Program-made: the position numbers and the translations under genes
NCBI GenBank assembly: GCA_029060215.1
Contig: JAIDUK010000033.1
Coordinates: 1 to 64,000 of the forward strand
DNA: 64,000 nucleotides
Direction: 5' to 3'
Origin: Alistipes sp.
GTDB taxonomy: Bacteria > Bacteroidota > Bacteroidia > Bacteroidales > Rikenellaceae
Notes under the pieces: model-generated
Database searches by the model: none
What the model was told of the DNA's origin: nothing
The model's input: the letters and a program-made list of their open reading frames with translations, nothing else
In this document: positions 1 through 11,097 of the stretch, in pieces
Layout: each line of letters opens with the position of its first letter
Position numbering within the stretch: position 1 is the stretch's first letter

Positions 1-124
1 CAAATTTCAGACCAAAAGAATGACGGAAAGACCGTATTGCGTTATTTTATTAACAGATACAGACGGAATAATAGGATAAACGGACGTTGGAATTCGAACA
101 AACGGGGTACCCGGACGCTGAGGC

Positions 125-1048
125 CTAACGATGCCGGAGCCGGGGAAAGAGTTTGCGGAAGTGGGTGAGAGGGGCCGCGATGCTGCTGCCTGCGATGATG
201 AAAGTGACGGCGAAGATGATCAGGCAGATTCCGCAGACGATGCGCAGGCTGAGGGTCTCGCCGAAGAGCGACACCCCGAAGAAAACGGCGGTGACAGGCT
301 CGAGGGCGCCGAGGATGGCGGTGGGTGTGGACCCGATGATATGGATGGCGCGGGTGGTGCAGAGGAACGAAATGGCGGTGGGGAAGAGAGCAAGGGCGAA
401 CAGGTTGCCCCACAGATACCAAGCACCGGGCAAGATGAGCGAACGCCCGAAACCGACGCGGGGCAAAAAGAGCAGCAGTCCGAAAGCCAATACGTAGAAC
501 GTGACGGCGAGCGTATGGATCTCTTTGAGCCGTGTCTGCCGGACGGCGACGATGTAGATGGCGTAGGAGAGGGCAGAGACGAAGACGAGCAAAGTGCCCG
601 AAAGGCTGAGCGTAGATCCGTCGCCGGACCGGTACAACAACCCGATGCCGCCGACGGCGAGGAGAATGCACAACACCGTGATCGGGGGCAGCTTTTCTTT
701 GAACCCGACGGCCATGATAAGGGCGACAAGGATGGGGTAGACGAAGAGCAGGGTCGATGCGATGCCCGCGTCCATGCAGTTGTAACTCAGAAAGAGCGCC
801 AACGACGAAAGTGCGACGAGCATCCCCATGACGAAGAGCAGCGGCAGATCGCGGCGTGGAACCCCGAAACTGTGGCCACGGACCCGGAGCATGAACCCGA
901 GGATGGGAATGGCGAAGAGGTAGCGGAAAAACAACACCGAATCGGGGTTCATCCCGGCGCTGTAGAGCGGCAGGGCGAAGAGCGGGTTGGTGCCGTAAGC
1001 AATGGCGGCGAGGGCGCCGATGAAATAACCTTTGGCTTGGGGATTCAT
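125..1048 (-). CDS. DMT-family (EamA) transporter
   Basis: This is a 307-residue polytopic inner-membrane protein of the drug/metabolite transporter type. It shows about ten hydrophobic segments arranged as two EamA repeats, roughly residues 8-140 and 150-290. The second repeat contains the family-typical stretch ILGALEPVTAVFFGVSLFGE, and small residues line the helices. Length matches the family norm of about 300. The substrate cannot be read from sequence; family members export amino acids, nucleobases or metabolites. It is transcribed alone, leftwards. A TACCTTTG -7 box ends only about 6 bases before the ATG, so the message may be nearly leaderless or the true start may lie slightly downstream. 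The reverse-strand frames over it have only compositional coding appearance and were left out. Confidence 0.88.
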   Translation of the reverse strand: MNPQAKGYFIGALAAIAYGTNPLFALPLYSAGMNPDSVLFFRYLFAIPILGFMLRVRGHSFGVPRRDLPLLFVMGMLVALSSLALFLSYNCMDAGIASTLLFVYPILVALIMAVGFKEKLPPITVLCILLAVGGIGLLYRSGDGSTLSLSGTLLVFVSALSYAIYIVAVRQTRLKEIHTLAVTFYVLAFGLLLFLPRVGFGRSLILPGAWYLWGNLFALALFPTAISFLCTTRAIHIIGSTPTAILGALEPVTAVFFGVSLFGETLSLRIVCGICLIIFAVTFIIAGSSIAAPLTHFRKLFPRLRHR

Positions 1049-1053
1049 GGCGA

Positions 1054-1061
1054 CAAAGGTA
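1054..1061 (-). promoter_or_regulatory. Bacteroidetes -7 box for the DMT transporter
   Basis: Read on the minus strand the bases are TACCTTTG, matching the Bacteroidetes sigma-70 consensus TAnnTTTG. It sits 5 to 13 bases upstream of the transporter ATG, which implies a very short or absent 5' leader. Confidence 0.5.
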
Positions 1062-1154
1062 GTGAATAATATGGGAGATTGGTGCGGAAATTTTGGAAGG
1101 GAATTAATTGGGAAAGATTCTTAACAAGCACAACGTAGTTGTCTGTTCGGTGAT

Positions 1155-1690
1155 AGATTCTGCGCTGCGTTCAGAATGACAAAGAGAAGTTCAGAATGAC
1201 AAGACAATGAATAGTGTATAGTTAATAATGAATAGTTGTTCTGCGACAAAATATATTCACTATTCACTATTAATTATTCATTGAAAACAACTTTGCGCGG
1301 TGCCCGGCTCGCGCTACGCGCGACCGCCCCAGCCGGGCCCGCGAGGGGTTGGGGCGGCGGAAGAAAAGATTCTTCGCTGCGCTCAGAATGACGTAGTGAG
1401 TTGTACTCGCTCGCAATGACAGAGGGTAGCAGTATGTCATTCTGAACGAAGTGAAGAATCTGCTTTGTTGGAAAAACGGATTCTTCGTGAAGGCTTCGCT
1501 TTTCCTCAGAATGACACAGAGCGGCAGTATGCCATGTTGAACGAAGTGAAACATCTGTGGACATTGGATGCTTGACTGCACTGCGCCCCTCGCAATGACG
1601 ATGCTGCGAAGCAGATTCTTCGCTATCGCTCAGAATGACACTTGTTTATTAGATTCTTCGTCGCCTGCGGTTCCTCAGAATGACAGAGGG
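1155..1690. repeat. Degenerate dispersed intergenic repeat, both orientations
   Basis: The 770-base gap 1049-1819 holds no convincing gene. It contains several imperfect copies of a unit ending in CTCAGAATGAC: near 1155-1180, 1190-1200, 1367-1392, 1487-1514, 1611-1639 and 1650-1683, plus inverted copies near 1436-1461 and 1530-1555 (CATTCTGAACGAAGTGAAGA). Short ORFs of about 100 codons across the region consist of translated repeat (HSEE/RHSERSEE-like) and are judged spurious. Similar CAGAATGAC-type repeats are common between genes in several bacterial groups; the function is unknown. Confidence 0.65.
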
Positions 1691-1753
1691 GAAAGGGCGG
1701 GGCGGAATGACGGGGAAGGGCGGCACCGAAAAAACACGGGATGAAGAAAATGG

Positions 1754-1792
1754 AACAAAAAACAAGGAGCAACCGAGAAAAACGGCTGCTCC
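1754..1792 (-). terminator. Terminator downstream of the CoA-transferase gene
   Basis: The stem ggagcaaccg (1766-1775) pairs with cggctgctcc (1783-1792), with one G-U pair. On the minus strand it is followed by a T-rich run (A-rich 1754-1765 on the plus strand). It lies just past the stop codon of the leftward gene ending at 1820. Confidence 0.7.
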
Positions 1793-1819
1793 CTGCGAAG
1801 AGAGGATATTTGTCCGGAA

Positions 1820-3139
1820 TTACTTGGACATGTAGCTTTTGATGTAGTGGTGGTGCGATCCCCAACGCTCGAAGGCAGCGCGGTCGAGCTCTTCCTGAGC
1901 GGACGGGTGGGCGATGGAAATCAAGAGCCGTGCGCGCTCCTGCATGGTTTTGCCATAGAGGTCGACAGCGCCGAACTCGGTGACGAACCAGTGGATGTGG
2001 TTGCGCGTAGTGACGACACCGGCGCCGTCCAGCAGTGTGGGGCAAATCTTCGAAACGCCCTTGTTGGTGATCGAGGGCATGGCGATGATGGCTTTGCCGC
2101 CCTTGGAGAGCGACGCTCCGTAGACGAAGTCGATCTGCCCGCCGACGCCCGACCAGAACTTGGTGCCGAGCGAATCGGCGCAAACCTGCCCGGTGAGGTC
2201 GATCTGCAAAGCGGAATTGATGGCCACGAAGCGGTCGTTCTGCGAAATGATGTAGGGATCGTTGGTATAGCCTACGTCCATCATCAGGACCCCGGGGTTG
2301 TCGTCGATGAAGTCGTAGACGGCCTTGGAACCCATGAGGAACGTGGAAACCATCTTACCCGGGTCGGTCTTCTTGGCTTCGCCGTTGACCACGCCCTTCT
2401 CGACGAGCGGCAGGACACCGTCGGCGAACATCTCGGTGTGGATACCCAAGTTCTTGTGGCCGCCGAGCTGGCTCAACACGGCGTTGGGGATGGCTCCGAT
2501 ACCCATCTGGAGCGTGGCGCCGTCCTCGATCAGCGCAGCGCAATGCTTGCCGATGGCGGTTTCCACCTCGTTGGGCGCAGCGAAATGGGCTTCGATGAGC
2601 GGCGTGTCGTCTTCGACGAACATGTCGATCTTCGACATGGGAATCATGGCCTGACCGAAAGCGCGCGGCACGTTCTTGTTGACCACGGCAATGACATGTT
2701 CGGCGCACTCGACGGCCGCGAGCGTAGCGTCGACCGAGGTGCCGAGCGACACGTACCCGTGTTTGTCGGGCGGGCAGACCTGAATCATGGCGACGTTGCA
2801 CGGCACGGCCCCGCAGCGGTAGAGCTTCTGCGTCTCGCTGAGGAAGATGGGTATGTAGTCGGCGTCGCCGCTCTGGGTGACCTTGCGGACGTTGGCCCCG
2901 ACGAAGAACGAATCGAGCTGGAAGACCCCGCTGAACTTGGGATCGGCATAGGGAGCCGGGCCCTCGGTGTGCAGATGGTGGACATGGACGTCTTTCAACT
3001 CGCCGGCCTCGCCGCGCGCGCACATGGCGTTGATCAGACACTGCGGAGCCGATGCCACGGAACTCAGGTGGACGTGGTCGCCCGACTTGATCACCTTGAC
3101 CGCCTCTTCGGGGGTGATGAAATGGATTTGGGTGTTCAT
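1820..3139 (-). CDS. Acetyl-CoA hydrolase/transferase family protein (4-hydroxybutyrate CoA-transferase type)
   Basis: This 439-residue cytosolic enzyme belongs to the class I CoA-transferase fold (AcetylCoA_hydro). The N-terminal half contains the family LSSVASAP region. The C-terminal half contains the GIGAIPNAV oxyanion-loop motif (about residues 216-224), then IHTEMFADG, where the Glu is the expected catalytic residue that forms the glutamyl-CoA thioester. Later motifs GVGGQIDFVYGA and TTRNHIHWFVTEFGAVDL are characteristic of the family. Relatives move CoA between acetate and butyrate, succinate or 4-hydroxybutyrate in fermentation, so the exact acyl donor is uncertain. It lies 29 bases downstream of infB in the same direction, so some read-through from the rimP-nusA-infB cluster is likely. 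It ends at a clear hairpin terminator. Confidence 0.88.
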   Translation of the reverse strand: MNTQIHFITPEEAVKVIKSGDHVHLSSVASAPQCLINAMCARGEAGELKDVHVHHLHTEGPAPYADPKFSGVFQLDSFFVGANVRKVTQSGDADYIPIFLSETQKLYRCGAVPCNVAMIQVCPPDKHGYVSLGTSVDATLAAVECAEHVIAVVNKNVPRAFGQAMIPMSKIDMFVEDDTPLIEAHFAAPNEVETAIGKHCAALIEDGATLQMGIGAIPNAVLSQLGGHKNLGIHTEMFADGVLPLVEKGVVNGEAKKTDPGKMVSTFLMGSKAVYDFIDDNPGVLMMDVGYTNDPYIISQNDRFVAINSALQIDLTGQVCADSLGTKFWSGVGGQIDFVYGASLSKGGKAIIAMPSITNKGVSKICPTLLDGAGVVTTRNHIHWFVTEFGAVDLYGKTMQERARLLISIAHPSAQEELDRAAFERWGSHHHYIKSYMSK

Positions 3140-3168
3140 GTTCTATGGTTTGAGATTAGCAATCGGTT

Positions 3169-5997
<2,829 letters not shown>

Positions 5998-6029
5998 ATC
6001 GTGTGTTCTCCTTTTTTAGCGTAAACGGT

Positions 6030-7259
6030 TTATTCGAACTCGGCCTTCAGAATCTCGACCACCTTCTGCGCCTGCTCCAGCTCGAGGTCGGCGCGTGCGG
6101 CGATCTCCTCGACGGGCAGTTCCAGCACACTCTTGGCGGTGTCGCAACCGACGCCCTTGAGGGCTTCGATGATCCACGGTTCGATTTCGTCGGCGAATTC
6201 GGTCAGGGCGACGTCTTCTTCCTCTACCTCGCGGTAGACGTCGATGTCGTAGCCGGTGAGCATCTTGGACAGCCGGATGTTGAGACCTCCCTTGCCGATG
6301 GCCAGCGACACCTGATCGGGCTTGAGGTAGACGGCTGCGGTCTGCTTCTCCTCGTCGAGAACGATGGACGAAATCTTGGCCGGGTTCAGCGCGCGCTGGA
6401 TCATGAGCTGCGTATTGGCCGTGTAGTTGACCACGTCGATGTTTTCGTTGCGCAGCTCCTTGACGATGGAGTAGATGCGCGAACCCTTCATGCCGACGCA
6501 AGCGCCCACGGGGTCGATGCGGTCGTCGTACGACTCGACGGCGACCTTGGCCCGTTCGCCGGGGATGCGGACGATCTTCTTGATGGTGATCAGCCCGTCG
6601 AAAATCTCGGGCACCTCTTGCTCGAAGAGCCGTTCGAGGAACTGGCTGGCCGTACGCGAAAGGATGATGCGCGGCTGGTTGTTGTTCATCTCGACCGACT
6701 TGACGATGGCCTTGATGGTGTCGCCCTTGCGGTAGAAGTCGTTGGGAATCTGCTCGCTTTTGGGGAGGATCAGTTCGTTCTCGTCGTCGTCGAGGATCAG
6801 AACCTCTTTCTTCCAGACCTGATAAACCTCGCCGGTGATGATCTCGCCGACCTTCTCGGAGTACTTTTCGTAGAGGTTGGCCTTCTCGAGGTCGAGGATG
6901 CGCGATGCGAGGTTCTGCCGCAGCGACAGGACGGTGCGCCGTCCGAACGACGCGAGTTTGATTTCATCGGCATACTCGTCGCCGACCTCGTAGGTCGGGT
7001 CGATGGCCTTGACTTCCGAAACGGCGATCTGCGTGTTGGGATTCTCGACGGCTCCGTCTTCGACGACCGTACGGTTGCGCCAGATTTCGAGGTCGCCCTT
7101 TTCGGGGTTGATGATCACGTCGAAATTCTCGTCGCTCTCGTACTGCTTCTGCAAGGCATGCCGGAATACGTCTTCCAGCACGCCGATCATGGTGGGCTTG
7201 TCGATGTTCTTCAACTCCTTGAATTCCGCGAAGTTGCTGATGAGATTGAGATTGTCCAT
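6030..7259 (-). CDS. nusA: Transcription termination/antitermination factor NusA
   Basis: This 409-residue RNA-polymerase-associated factor acts in pausing, termination and antitermination. The N-terminal domain (1-125) contacts polymerase. An S1 domain (about 135-205) is followed by KH1 and KH2 RNA-binding domains (about 230-375; GACVGMKGSRI and ISLAIGKGGLNIRLS-type GxxG loops are visible). A short C-terminal helix-hairpin-helix-like tail includes VGCDTAKSVLELPVEEIAA. It lacks the two acidic repeats found at the C-terminus of the E. coli protein, which is normal for Bacteroidetes. It lies between rimP and infB, all leftward. Confidence 0.96.
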   Translation of the reverse strand: MDNLNLISNFAEFKELKNIDKPTMIGVLEDVFRHALQKQYESDENFDVIINPEKGDLEIWRNRTVVEDGAVENPNTQIAVSEVKAIDPTYEVGDEYADEIKLASFGRRTVLSLRQNLASRILDLEKANLYEKYSEKVGEIITGEVYQVWKKEVLILDDDENELILPKSEQIPNDFYRKGDTIKAIVKSVEMNNNQPRIILSRTASQFLERLFEQEVPEIFDGLITIKKIVRIPGERAKVAVESYDDRIDPVGACVGMKGSRIYSIVKELRNENIDVVNYTANTQLMIQRALNPAKISSIVLDEEKQTAAVYLKPDQVSLAIGKGGLNIRLSKMLTGYDIDVYREVEEEDVALTEFADEIEPWIIEALKGVGCDTAKSVLELPVEEIAARADLELEQAQKVVEILKAEFE

Positions 7260-7419
7260 GGGAAGATATTTTTGTTATTTTGTTTATTCCTGCTTTTATG
7301 AAAAACTCCCCGCCTTCAATGCTCCCTGTGGTTGGGGCGAGGGAAAATCGAAAGGTGAAACGTGAAATGTTCGGGAAAGGGCGTTCCTGCTTTTCACCTT
7401 TCGCTTTCGGCCTTTCGCC

Positions 7420-7887
7420 TTACTTGAAGTCCAAGAATTCGCGGGTGGACTTGATTTCGGCGAAAGGGTAGGAGCGGGTGACGGTAACGAGCTGCCTGCG
7501 TTTCTTGCCCTCGACGGCCTGCTTCTCCTCGTAGGACAGCGTGAGCCCCTCGTCGTCGACAGCTTCGAGCCGGGCGGTGATCTTCACACCGCTGAGGAGC
7601 AGCACCTCGACGGGCCGCCCGACGAGCTTGCGGTACTGCCTGAGACACCGGAGTTCGGAGCCGATGCCGGCCGAAGCCACGGTGAGCGAGAAATCCTCGG
7701 CATCGCGGTCGAACTCCGCTTCGATGGCGCGGCTCAACTCCACACAGGCGTCGATGGAGACCGATGTGTCGCTGTCGATCAAAAGTTCGATTTCGTTGCC
7801 GGGAGAACAATTGCACCCCACCACGAACATGTCGGAACCTTCCAGCCGATGCTCGGCGGCGGCGATGATTTTCTTAGGGTCGATCAT
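7420..7887 (-). CDS. rimP: Ribosome maturation factor RimP
   Basis: This protein of about 155 residues assists 30S subunit assembly. The N-terminal alpha/beta domain carries the family stretch ELSRAIEAEFDRDAEDFSLTVASAG, and the C-terminal half is the SH3-like domain (GRPVEVLLLSGVKITARLEAV). The reading frame is open to 7917, but the internal Met at 7887 (MIDPKKIIAAAEHRL) gives the usual family length and N-terminus, so it is preferred. It is the first gene of rimP-nusA-infB. The 160-base gap to nusA has no obvious terminator. The separate promoter was not firmly identified. Confidence 0.93.
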   Translation of the reverse strand: MIDPKKIIAAAEHRLEGSDMFVVGCNCSPGNEIELLIDSDTSVSIDACVELSRAIEAEFDRDAEDFSLTVASAGIGSELRCLRQYRKLVGRPVEVLLLSGVKITARLEAVDDEGLTLSYEEKQAVEGKKRRQLVTVTRSYPFAEIKSTREFLDFK

Positions 7888-7922
7888 ACTGCAAAAACGT
7901 AAGTCAACATTGTACAACTATG

Positions 7923-7951
7923 AAATAAGGGGACCTTGCGTCCCCTTATTT
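7923..7951 (-). terminator. Terminator of the lpxC/fabZ-lpxA operon
   Basis: A perfect 12-bp stem, aaataaggggac (7923-7934) with gtccccttattt (7940-7951), encloses a five-base loop. It lies between lpxA and rimP, which are both leftward. The AT-rich foot of the stem supplies the U-rich end. Confidence 0.75.
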
Positions 7952-8022
7952 CGTGCGTCCTGTCTTTCGACACGACAAATGTACGAAAAAAATCCGATAT
8001 ACCAATATTTATGCGGATTTTT

Positions 8023-8811
8023 TTACTCCCGGCCCGAAGCGTAGGGCTTGATGATGCCGCGCTTGGATGAGCGGATGAACTCCACGAGGTAATCGCGTTC
8101 GGGACTCTGGGGCACCTGCTGCTCGACCTCGCTGCATCCGTTGAGATAGTTCATGCCGCTTTGGAAAAGGATGCGGCAGGCTTCGTGGATCTCGGCGATG
8201 CGTTCGGGGGTGAACCCGCGGCGCGAAAGCCCGACCTTGTTGATGCCGGCAAAACGGAGCGTATCGTTGCGGACGATGACGAACGGCGGCAAATCCTGTC
8301 CCAAGAGGGCGCCGCCCTGAATCATGGAATGGGCGCCGATGCGGGTCCACTGGTGGATGGCCGCATGACCGCCGATGACGACCCAGTCGTCGACGTGGAC
8401 TTCTCCGGCAAGCGAGACGCGGTTGGCGATGACGCAATGGCTGCCCACGACGCAATCGTGGCCGACGTGGACGTAGGCCATCAAGAGATTGCCGTCGCCG
8501 ATGATGGTGGTGCCGGTGGACTTGGTGCCGCGGCTGATGGTGACGTACTCGCGGATGTCGTTGTTGTCGCCGATTCGGCACGTGGTCACCTCGCCGTCGA
8601 ACTTGAGGTCCTGCGGCAGGCACGAAACCGAAGCCGCGGTGTGGATTTTGCAATTCTTGCCGATGCGGGCTCCGTCGTGGATGACGGCCCCGGGGCCGAT
8701 CCAGCACCCGTCGCCGATTTGCACGTCGCCCGCAATGTAGGCGAACGGTTCGACCGTCACCCCTGCGCCCAGCTTGGCGTCGGGGTGGATGTAAGCAAGC
8801 GGACTGATCAT
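8023..8811 (-). CDS. lpxA: UDP-N-acetylglucosamine acyltransferase
   Basis: This 262-residue cytosolic enzyme catalyses the first step of lipid A synthesis, moving a hydroxyacyl chain from acyl carrier protein to the 3-OH of UDP-GlcNAc. The N-terminal two thirds is a left-handed beta helix made of hexapeptide repeats (for example IGDGCWIGPGAVIHDGARIG). The catalytic-region motif HVGHDCVVGSHCVIAN lies at about 121-136. The C-terminal helical domain (about 195-262) carries NKVGLSRRGFTPERIAEI, typical of LpxA. It starts 2 bases after the LpxC-FabZ stop, so the two genes are probably translationally coupled. Confidence 0.96.
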   Translation of the reverse strand: MISPLAYIHPDAKLGAGVTVEPFAYIAGDVQIGDGCWIGPGAVIHDGARIGKNCKIHTAASVSCLPQDLKFDGEVTTCRIGDNNDIREYVTISRGTKSTGTTIIGDGNLLMAYVHVGHDCVVGSHCVIANRVSLAGEVHVDDWVVIGGHAAIHQWTRIGAHSMIQGGALLGQDLPPFVIVRNDTLRFAGINKVGLSRRGFTPERIAEIHEACRILFQSGMNYLNGCSEVEQQVPQSPERDYLVEFIRSSKRGIIKPYASGRE

Positions 8812-8813
8812 CG

Positions 8814-10205
8814 CTACTGCCGGTTTTTAACGACCTGAGCCATCAGCACGGCCTCGCAGGCGAGCGTTTCGCCCACGAACGCCTTGGCTTCGACCAGCGC
8901 CACGCCGCGGCGGATGGGTTCCAGCAGATGGATCTCGAATTGGAGCGTATCGCCCGGCACCACCTTGCGCTTGAACTTCACACCGTCGATCTTCATGAAA
9001 TAGGTGGAGTAGTTCTCGGGGTCGGGTACGCTGTTGAGCACCATGATGCCGGAGCATTGGGCCATGGCTTCGACGATCAGCACGCCCGGCATGACGGGTT
9101 CTTCGGGGAAGTGGCCCACGAAGAAGGGTTCGTTCATGGTGACGTTCTTGATGCCGGCCACCGACGATGCGTCGCAATGGAAAATCCGGTCGACCAACAG
9201 GAACGGCGGCCGGTGGGGCAGCATGCGGCGGATGGCGTTGATGTCGTAGAGCGCGGGCTTGCGGCAGTCGTAGGTGTAGCGGGGTTTCTCCCCGGCCTTG
9301 CGGATGGAGCGCTTGAGCTGCTTCATGAACTCCGTATTGGCGAAGTGTCCGGGGCGGGTGGCCCATACGCGGCCCTTGATGCGCACGCCCAGCAGCGCGA
9401 AGTCGCCGAGCAAATCGAGCAGCTTGTGCCGTGCAAGTTCGTTGTTGCAGCGCAGTTCGAGGTTGTTGAGATAGCCGGGTTTGATTTCGATGCCCGACTT
9501 GTTGAAGATCTTCTTGAGGTTGTCCTGCTCCTCTTCGGGTACGGGATTCTCCACCACCACGATGGCGTTGTCGAGATCGCCGCCCTTGATGAGGTTGGCC
9601 TTGATCAGGGGCTCCAGCTCGTGGAGGAAGACGAACGTGCGGCAGGGCGCGATTTTCGACGCGTAATCGTCGGCGGGTTCGAAGGTGGCATATTGGTTGC
9701 CGATGACCTTGGAATTGTAGTCGACGTGCAGCGATACGGAGAATTCGTCGTCGGGGTAGAGGATGATGGCCACGCCCTTCTCGGGGATGGTGTAGACCAT
9801 CTTTTCGGTGACGTGGTAATACTTGCGTTCGGCTTCCTGCTCGACGACGCCCGTACGGACGATGGCTTCGGCGTACTCGCGGGCCGAACCGTCCATGATG
9901 GGGGCTTCGGGACCGTCGATGTCGATCAGGGCGTTGTCCACGCCGAGCGTCCAGAGCGCCGACATGATGTGTTCGATGGTGCTGACGCGATGGCCCCCGA
10001 CCTCGATGGTGGTGCCGCGCGAAGTATCGGTGACGTTGTCGCACAGAGCGGGGATTATGGGCTGTCCCTCGAGGTCGACGCGGCGGAATGCGATACCCGT
10101 GTCGGCGTCGGCCGGGCGGACGGTCATGGTCACTCGGACGCCCGTATGCAACCCTTTGCCCGAAAAGGTAAGGGGCGCCGCAAGCGTTTGCTGTTTGGTT
10201 GACAT
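8814..10205 (-). CDS. lpxC/fabZ: Bifunctional UDP-3-O-acyl-GlcNAc deacetylase / 3-hydroxyacyl-ACP dehydratase
   Basis: This 463-residue fusion is characteristic of Bacteroidetes. Residues 1 to about 300 are LpxC, the zinc deacetylase that commits to lipid A synthesis. IEHIMSALW supplies one zinc-site histidine and [14 protein letters not shown] includes further zinc-site and catalytic residues. Residues about 310-463 are FabZ, the fatty-acid dehydratase, with [13 protein letters not shown] and [20 protein letters not shown], including its catalytic His and Glu. The frame is open to 11111, but [20 protein letters not shown] at 10205 is the family start and lies about 30 bases downstream of a TATCTTTG -7 box. 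First gene of the operon with lpxA. Confidence 0.96.
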   Translation of the reverse strand: MSTKQQTLAAPLTFSGKGLHTGVRVTMTVRPADADTGIAFRRVDLEGQPIIPALCDNVTDTSRGTTIEVGGHRVSTIEHIMSALWTLGVDNALIDIDGPEAPIMDGSAREYAEAIVRTGVVEQEAERKYYHVTEKMVYTIPEKGVAIILYPDDEFSVSLHVDYNSKVIGNQYATFEPADDYASKIAPCRTFVFLHELEPLIKANLIKGGDLDNAIVVVENPVPEEEQDNLKKIFNKSGIEIKPGYLNNLELRCNNELARHKLLDLLGDFALLGVRIKGRVWATRPGHFANTEFMKQLKRSIRKAGEKPRYTYDCRKPALYDINAIRRMLPHRPPFLLVDRIFHCDASSVAGIKNVTMNEPFFVGHFPEEPVMPGVLIVEAMAQCSGIMVLNSVPDPENYSTYFMKIDGVKFKRKVVPGDTLQFEIHLLEPIRRGVALVEAKAFVGETLACEAVLMAQVVKNRQ

Positions 10206-10233
10206 AAGCGTAGGTTTCTGAATATTTTGTGCC

Positions 10234-10241
10234 CAAAGATA
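10234..10241 (-). promoter_or_regulatory. -7 box of the lpxC/fabZ-lpxA operon
   Basis: Reads TATCTTTG on the minus strand, an exact TAnnTTTG match, about 30 bases upstream of the LpxC start. It supports the start chosen at 10205. Confidence 0.6.
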
Positions 10242-10262
10242 TAAAAAATCGCTAAAAAAAAC

Positions 10263-10270
10263 TATTTTTG
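10263..10270 (+). promoter_or_regulatory. -7 box of the TonB-like/antiporter pair
   Basis: Reads TATTTTTG, matching TAnnTTTG, 22 bases before the ATG at 10293. It forms a divergent pair with the lpxC promoter within an AT-rich gap. Confidence 0.55.
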
Positions 10271-10292
10271 TCCGAAATTCCGACCGCCTGCC

Positions 10293-11096
10293 ATGACAGA
10301 GAAGCCTACAGACGACCAGCTGAACCCGGCCCGACGCCCGCGGCTGAAACTGCCGTTCGACAACCGTCGCCAAGATGCCGGGACGTGGGCCTACGACCAT
10401 CGGATAGGGTTGTGCGTGACGCTGATAGCCTATCTGGTGCTGATGATCGTCTTCGTGTCGTCGAAGATCGTGGTCGGGCGCCGCGCCTCGACGCAGGGGA
10501 TGTTTGTGGACATACAGACGCTGGCCGAGCTGGAGCGCGAGCGCGACAGGCTCGCAGAGGAAGTCCGCCGCCGGCAGGAGCAGGATCCCGTCGATTGGAA
10601 AAGCATCCGCAATGCCGCCTCGAACGAGAATGCGTTGAACGAAGCGTTGAAGGACGACCGCGGGACCAATGCCGCGGCCATCAACGAAGCGGCCAGCGAA
10701 GCCGCCGAACGGATGCGCGCCAACCGCGAGGCCTACGAGCAGGGGTTGGCCGAAGAAGAGGCGATCCGCCAGCGGCACGGCACGGAGGAGGGGACCGAAC
10801 ATCAGGACCGCAAATTGAAGGGCCGCGTGACGGTGTCGTTCTCGTTGACCGACCCGGTGCGGACGTCGCGGCGGCTGGTGGTTCCGGCCTACCAGTGCGA
10901 GGGCGGCGGCGAGGTGGAAGTGGCCGTGACGGTGAACCGTTCGGGCGAAGTGGTGGCTGCGCACGTCGAATACGGCGGCGATGCGTGTATGCGCGAAACG
11001 GCGTTGCGGGCTGCCCGGGCGTCGCTTTTCAACATCGACCAGTCGGCTCCGGCTCGCCAGCAGGGAACCGTTACCTATATATTCATACCGCAATAG
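10293..11096 (+). CDS. TonB-like energy transducer protein
   Basis: This 267-residue protein has a basic cytoplasmic N-terminus (1-37), one transmembrane helix (about 38-58) and a charged periplasmic region rich in Glu, Arg and Ala (about 70-180), predicted to be largely helical or coiled coil. A C-terminal alpha/beta domain (about 185-267) resembles the TonB C-terminus (RRLVVPAYQCEGGGEVEVAVTVNRSG; ending VTYIFIPQ). Two Cys in the C-terminal domain, in YQCEG and DACMR, may form a disulfide. No exbB or exbD is adjacent, so partners must be elsewhere; a second exbB-exbD-tonB set lies at 61.2-63.0 kb. It is followed after one base by the antiporter gene. Confidence 0.75.
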   Translation: MTEKPTDDQLNPARRPRLKLPFDNRRQDAGTWAYDHRIGLCVTLIAYLVLMIVFVSSKIVVGRRASTQGMFVDIQTLAELERERDRLAEEVRRRQEQDPVDWKSIRNAASNENALNEALKDDRGTNAAAINEAASEAAERMRANREAYEQGLAEEEAIRQRHGTEEGTEHQDRKLKGRVTVSFSLTDPVRTSRRLVVPAYQCEGGGEVEVAVTVNRSGEVVAAHVEYGGDACMRETALRAARASLFNIDQSAPARQQGTVTYIFIPQ

Positions 11097-11097
11097 G

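Noticed and set aside
1270..1581. Two overlapping frames of about 100 codons in the repeat region
   Set aside because: They translate dispersed repeat units (RHSERSEE-like), a common annotation artefact.
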